Shown piece by piece: positions 13,812 to 15,280 of a stretch of 15,280 bases of DNA. Origin of the DNA: Acidobacteriaceae bacterium (GTDB taxonomy: Bacteria > Acidobacteriota > Terriglobia > Terriglobales > Acidobacteriaceae). Positions within the stretch are counted from its first letter, which is position 1. Every line of letters starts with the position of its first letter. The notes under the pieces are model-generated. The model was not told where the DNA came from. It did no database searches and worked only from the letters and a program-made list of their open reading frames with translations. The stretch covers positions 1 through 15,280 of the forward strand of contig PLKY01000007.1 in assembly GCA_003140785.1 (NCBI GenBank). Reading direction: 5' to 3'. The position numbers and the translations under genes were made by a program.

Positions 13812-14179
13812 ACAAGATCCTGAAGAGCTATTTCTACTGGACGTATCCGCGCGGCAATGTTCACTACGACGTGATGGTGTCGCTGATCCTCATTTTTATT
13901 TTTGTCACGCCGCAATTCTGGAACTTCGGCGACAAACCTTCGAAGGCATCGGGTCCGGCACATCCGATCACGGTTGTGGGCGATGGCGACCACGACGTCA
14001 TTGTGTCCGTGCAGGCCTCGGATGTTCACATCCCTGAAGGCGCTTCGAACAACGAAGTGAAAAAGGCGTTGCGCATGGCCATTGAGCCGGTCACCGGCGA
14101 CGCTGTTTTTGTGGAGCGCTGGGAGACAAAACCCGACGACCAAGGCAATCTCATCTGGAGAATCTGGGCGCATCGCTGA
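13808..14179 (+). CDS. Hypothetical single-TM membrane protein (123 aa)
   Basis: ATG 13808 overlaps the serS stop (ATGA), so translation is probably coupled to serS. The N-terminus is short and basic/aromatic (MNKILKSYFYWTYPRG). One transmembrane helix follows at about 22-38 (VMVSLILIFIFVTPQFW). The remaining about 80 residues are a soluble domain, probably exported, with strands (HDVIVSVQASDVHIPEG) and a short helix (NNEVKKALRMAIEPV). No catalytic motif is seen. The family is not recognised, although the gene looks well conserved in style. Confidence 0.8.
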   Translation: MNKILKSYFYWTYPRGNVHYDVMVSLILIFIFVTPQFWNFGDKPSKASGPAHPITVVGDGDHDVIVSVQASDVHIPEGASNNEVKKALRMAIEPVTGDAVFVERWETKPDDQGNLIWRIWAHR

Positions 14180-14230
14180 GAAAGATCGTCGATATGCCGT
14201 GCCATGGCATCCAAGAAGCAAAGGAAGCTA

Positions 14231-14926
14231 ATGTTTCTGAGACGGAAATTGATGGTGGGCGCTGCGCTAGTTTGCCTGGTGATGCCAAGCCGTGCAGTGC
14301 TGGCGGCCGACGACCTGCAAAAGGTGCTGAACCAGCTTGACACTGCGGCGGCGAACTTCCACACCACGACTGCCGAGTTCGAATTCGACTCTATCCAAAC
14401 GGATCCAATTCCCGACACGGATGTGCAAAAGGGCACCGTTTACTACGAGAGGAAAGGCACCAGCTTCTCAATGGCGGCGCACATCGACGAAGTAAACGGC
14501 AGACCCGCTCCCAAGGTGTACTCGTATTCCGGGGGACATCTTCAGTTGTTCGAGCCGATGATCGACCAGGTGACGCGGATCAACAAAGCCAGCGCATACG
14601 AGGGTTACCTGATGCTGGGATTCGGCGCCAGCGGCAAAGATCTCGCCGGCAAATGGAACATCAAATATGCCGGCCCTGAGACTTTGGGCGGTGTGAAGAC
14701 GGACAAGCTCGAACTTGTCGCCAAAGACCCGACCGTGCGCAGGAATCTGCCCAAGGTGACGATCTGGGTCGATCCCACGCGCGGCGTGAGCCTCAAGCAG
14801 GTCTTTGACGAAGGTCAGGGGCAATCACGCGTCTGCACCTACACGAATATCAAAGTGAATCTGCCGCTACCCGCCGATGCATTTACGTTCAAAACGGATA
14901 GCAAGACGCAGTACGTCGACCACTAG
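14231..14926 (+). CDS. Periplasmic LolA-like outer-membrane lipoprotein carrier family protein
   Basis: From ATG 14231, which has AAGGA 5 bases upstream, it is 231 aa. An in-frame ATG at 14204 adds nine residues but lacks a ribosome site. A signal peptide (FLRRKLMVGAALVCLVMP, SRAVLA) is probably cleaved before ADDLQKVLNQ. The mature part fits a LolA/LolB-like half-barrel: NQLDTAAANFHTTTAEFEFD, then GTVYYERKGTSFSMA, then LQLFEPMIDQVTRI, then KVTIWVDPTRGVSLKQVF. LolA carries lipoproteins across the periplasm; here the match is at fold level, so the cargo is unproven. It ends the ndh-serS co-directional run and converges on the next gene. Confidence 0.82.
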   Translation: MFLRRKLMVGAALVCLVMPSRAVLAADDLQKVLNQLDTAAANFHTTTAEFEFDSIQTDPIPDTDVQKGTVYYERKGTSFSMAAHIDEVNGRPAPKVYSYSGGHLQLFEPMIDQVTRINKASAYEGYLMLGFGASGKDLAGKWNIKYAGPETLGGVKTDKLELVAKDPTVRRNLPKVTIWVDPTRGVSLKQVFDEGQGQSRVCTYTNIKVNLPLPADAFTFKTDSKTQYVDH

Positions 14927-14968
14927 AGCGGACTGTGTCAGCGGGTTTCAGCCCTGCGATTCCGCTCT
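14925..14968. terminator. Convergent-gene stem-loop, possible bidirectional terminator
   Basis: AGAGCGGA (14925-14932) pairs with TCCGCTCT (14961-14968). An inner GCGGG...CCCTGC adds a second partial stem. The arms touch the stop codons of the two converging genes. No T-run follows on either strand, so efficient termination is uncertain. Confidence 0.45.
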
Positions 14969-15280
14969 CAGGCAGTCGCGCGGAACTCGAAGAGACGCGC
15001 CAACGCGACGACGCCGAGCGCGAAGAGCATGGGGAAGTATTCCAGCGTGTAGCGCGCCTCGGGCGGACATACCGTGAGCAACATGGCACTGCGCAGAAGC
15101 ATGTAGGCCAGCATCCATGGCCAGAGGCGCGGCCGCAGGCAGAGTCCGGTGAAGCCCAGCACCAGATAAAGCGCGTTGAGAACTGCGTAGAACCAGCTGA
15201 AACGCGTCTCGACGTGGTGGTGCGCGTAGACCCACCAGTCCAGATCGATGGGCAGATTTTCGACCCGCGGACGCAGCCAC
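14968..15280 (-). CDS. C-terminal fragment of a polytopic membrane protein, probably GT-C glycosyltransferase
   Basis: The minus-strand frame that ends at TGA 14970-14968 is open to the window edge (103 codons) and runs off it, so the start is missing. It reads WVYAHHHVETRFSWFYAVLN, then alternating hydrophobic and basic stretches (LWPWMLAYMLLRSAMLLTV), then PPEARYTLEYFPMLFALGVV and ALARLFEFRATA. The PEARYTLEYFP segment at the last membrane helices resembles the end of ArnT/PMT-like GT-C glycosyltransferases. The competing frame at 14948-15280 is Arg/Ala/His-rich and not protein-like. The specific sugar transfer cannot be deduced from this fragment. Confidence 0.7.
   Translation of the reverse strand, partial: WLRPRVENLPIDLDWWVYAHHHVETRFSWFYAVLNALYLVLGFTGLCLRPRLWPWMLAYMLLRSAMLLTVCPPEARYTLEYFPMLFALGVVALARLFEFRATA

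Noticed and set aside
14948..15280. 110-aa minus-strand frame at the right edge
   Set aside because: Its Arg/Ala/His-rich product is typical of a wrong frame; the neighbouring frame gives a coherent membrane protein.

Overview
The window looks like a stretch of an Acidobacteria chromosome (Terriglobia-like). Four things suggest this: the family types seen (a secreted pseudo-matrixin/TIG/Ig-like protein, an NDH-2 with a hydrophobic C-terminal segment, a GspE-N-terminal-like AAA ATPase), a GC-rich sequence, and a mix of Shine-Dalgarno-led and leaderless genes. This assignment is an inference from protein style; there is no rRNA or other marker here.

Layout. (1) 1-2849 is one complete IS66-family insertion sequence. 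It starts exactly at base 1 and ends in matching 29-bp terminal inverted repeats. It carries tnpA, tnpB, tnpC and a 100-aa accessory ORF, and it has inserted into a membrane-protein gene whose last 45 codons remain at 2850-2987. (2) About 3139-5940 is a very small integrative element on the minus strand. It holds a tyrosine integrase with its own terminator, a control region with tandem repeats and AT-rich palindromes, and a tightly overlapping three-gene operon: an AlpA-type regulator, a 261-aa protein with a probable winged-helix C-terminus, and a 57-aa protein. No recognisable cargo is visible, so the middle and last genes are the unknowns. (3) 5982-7685 holds a 66-aa gene with an apparently leaderless promoter, converging on a GspE-N-like + AAA ATPase that has no ATG or GTG start near its perfect Shine-Dalgarno. 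(4) 8004-10922 is a large secreted multidomain protein whose metalloprotease zinc site is completely degenerate. (5) 11085-14926 is a co-directional housekeeping run: type II NADH dehydrogenase, seryl-tRNA synthetase, a one-TM hypothetical protein overlapping serS by ATGA, and a periplasmic LolA-like protein. (6) 14968-15280 is the C-terminal end of a convergent polytopic membrane protein, probably a GT-C type glycosyltransferase, running off the window.

The left half (1-5940) is accessory DNA in which two unrelated mobile elements sit next to each other. The right half is ordinary core chromosome. The most interesting items are the minimal int-alpA-orf261-orf57 element with its GCAAGCAT repeat cluster, the possible ATC start codon of the ATPase, the pseudo-protease, and the leaderless small gene next to the element's right edge.
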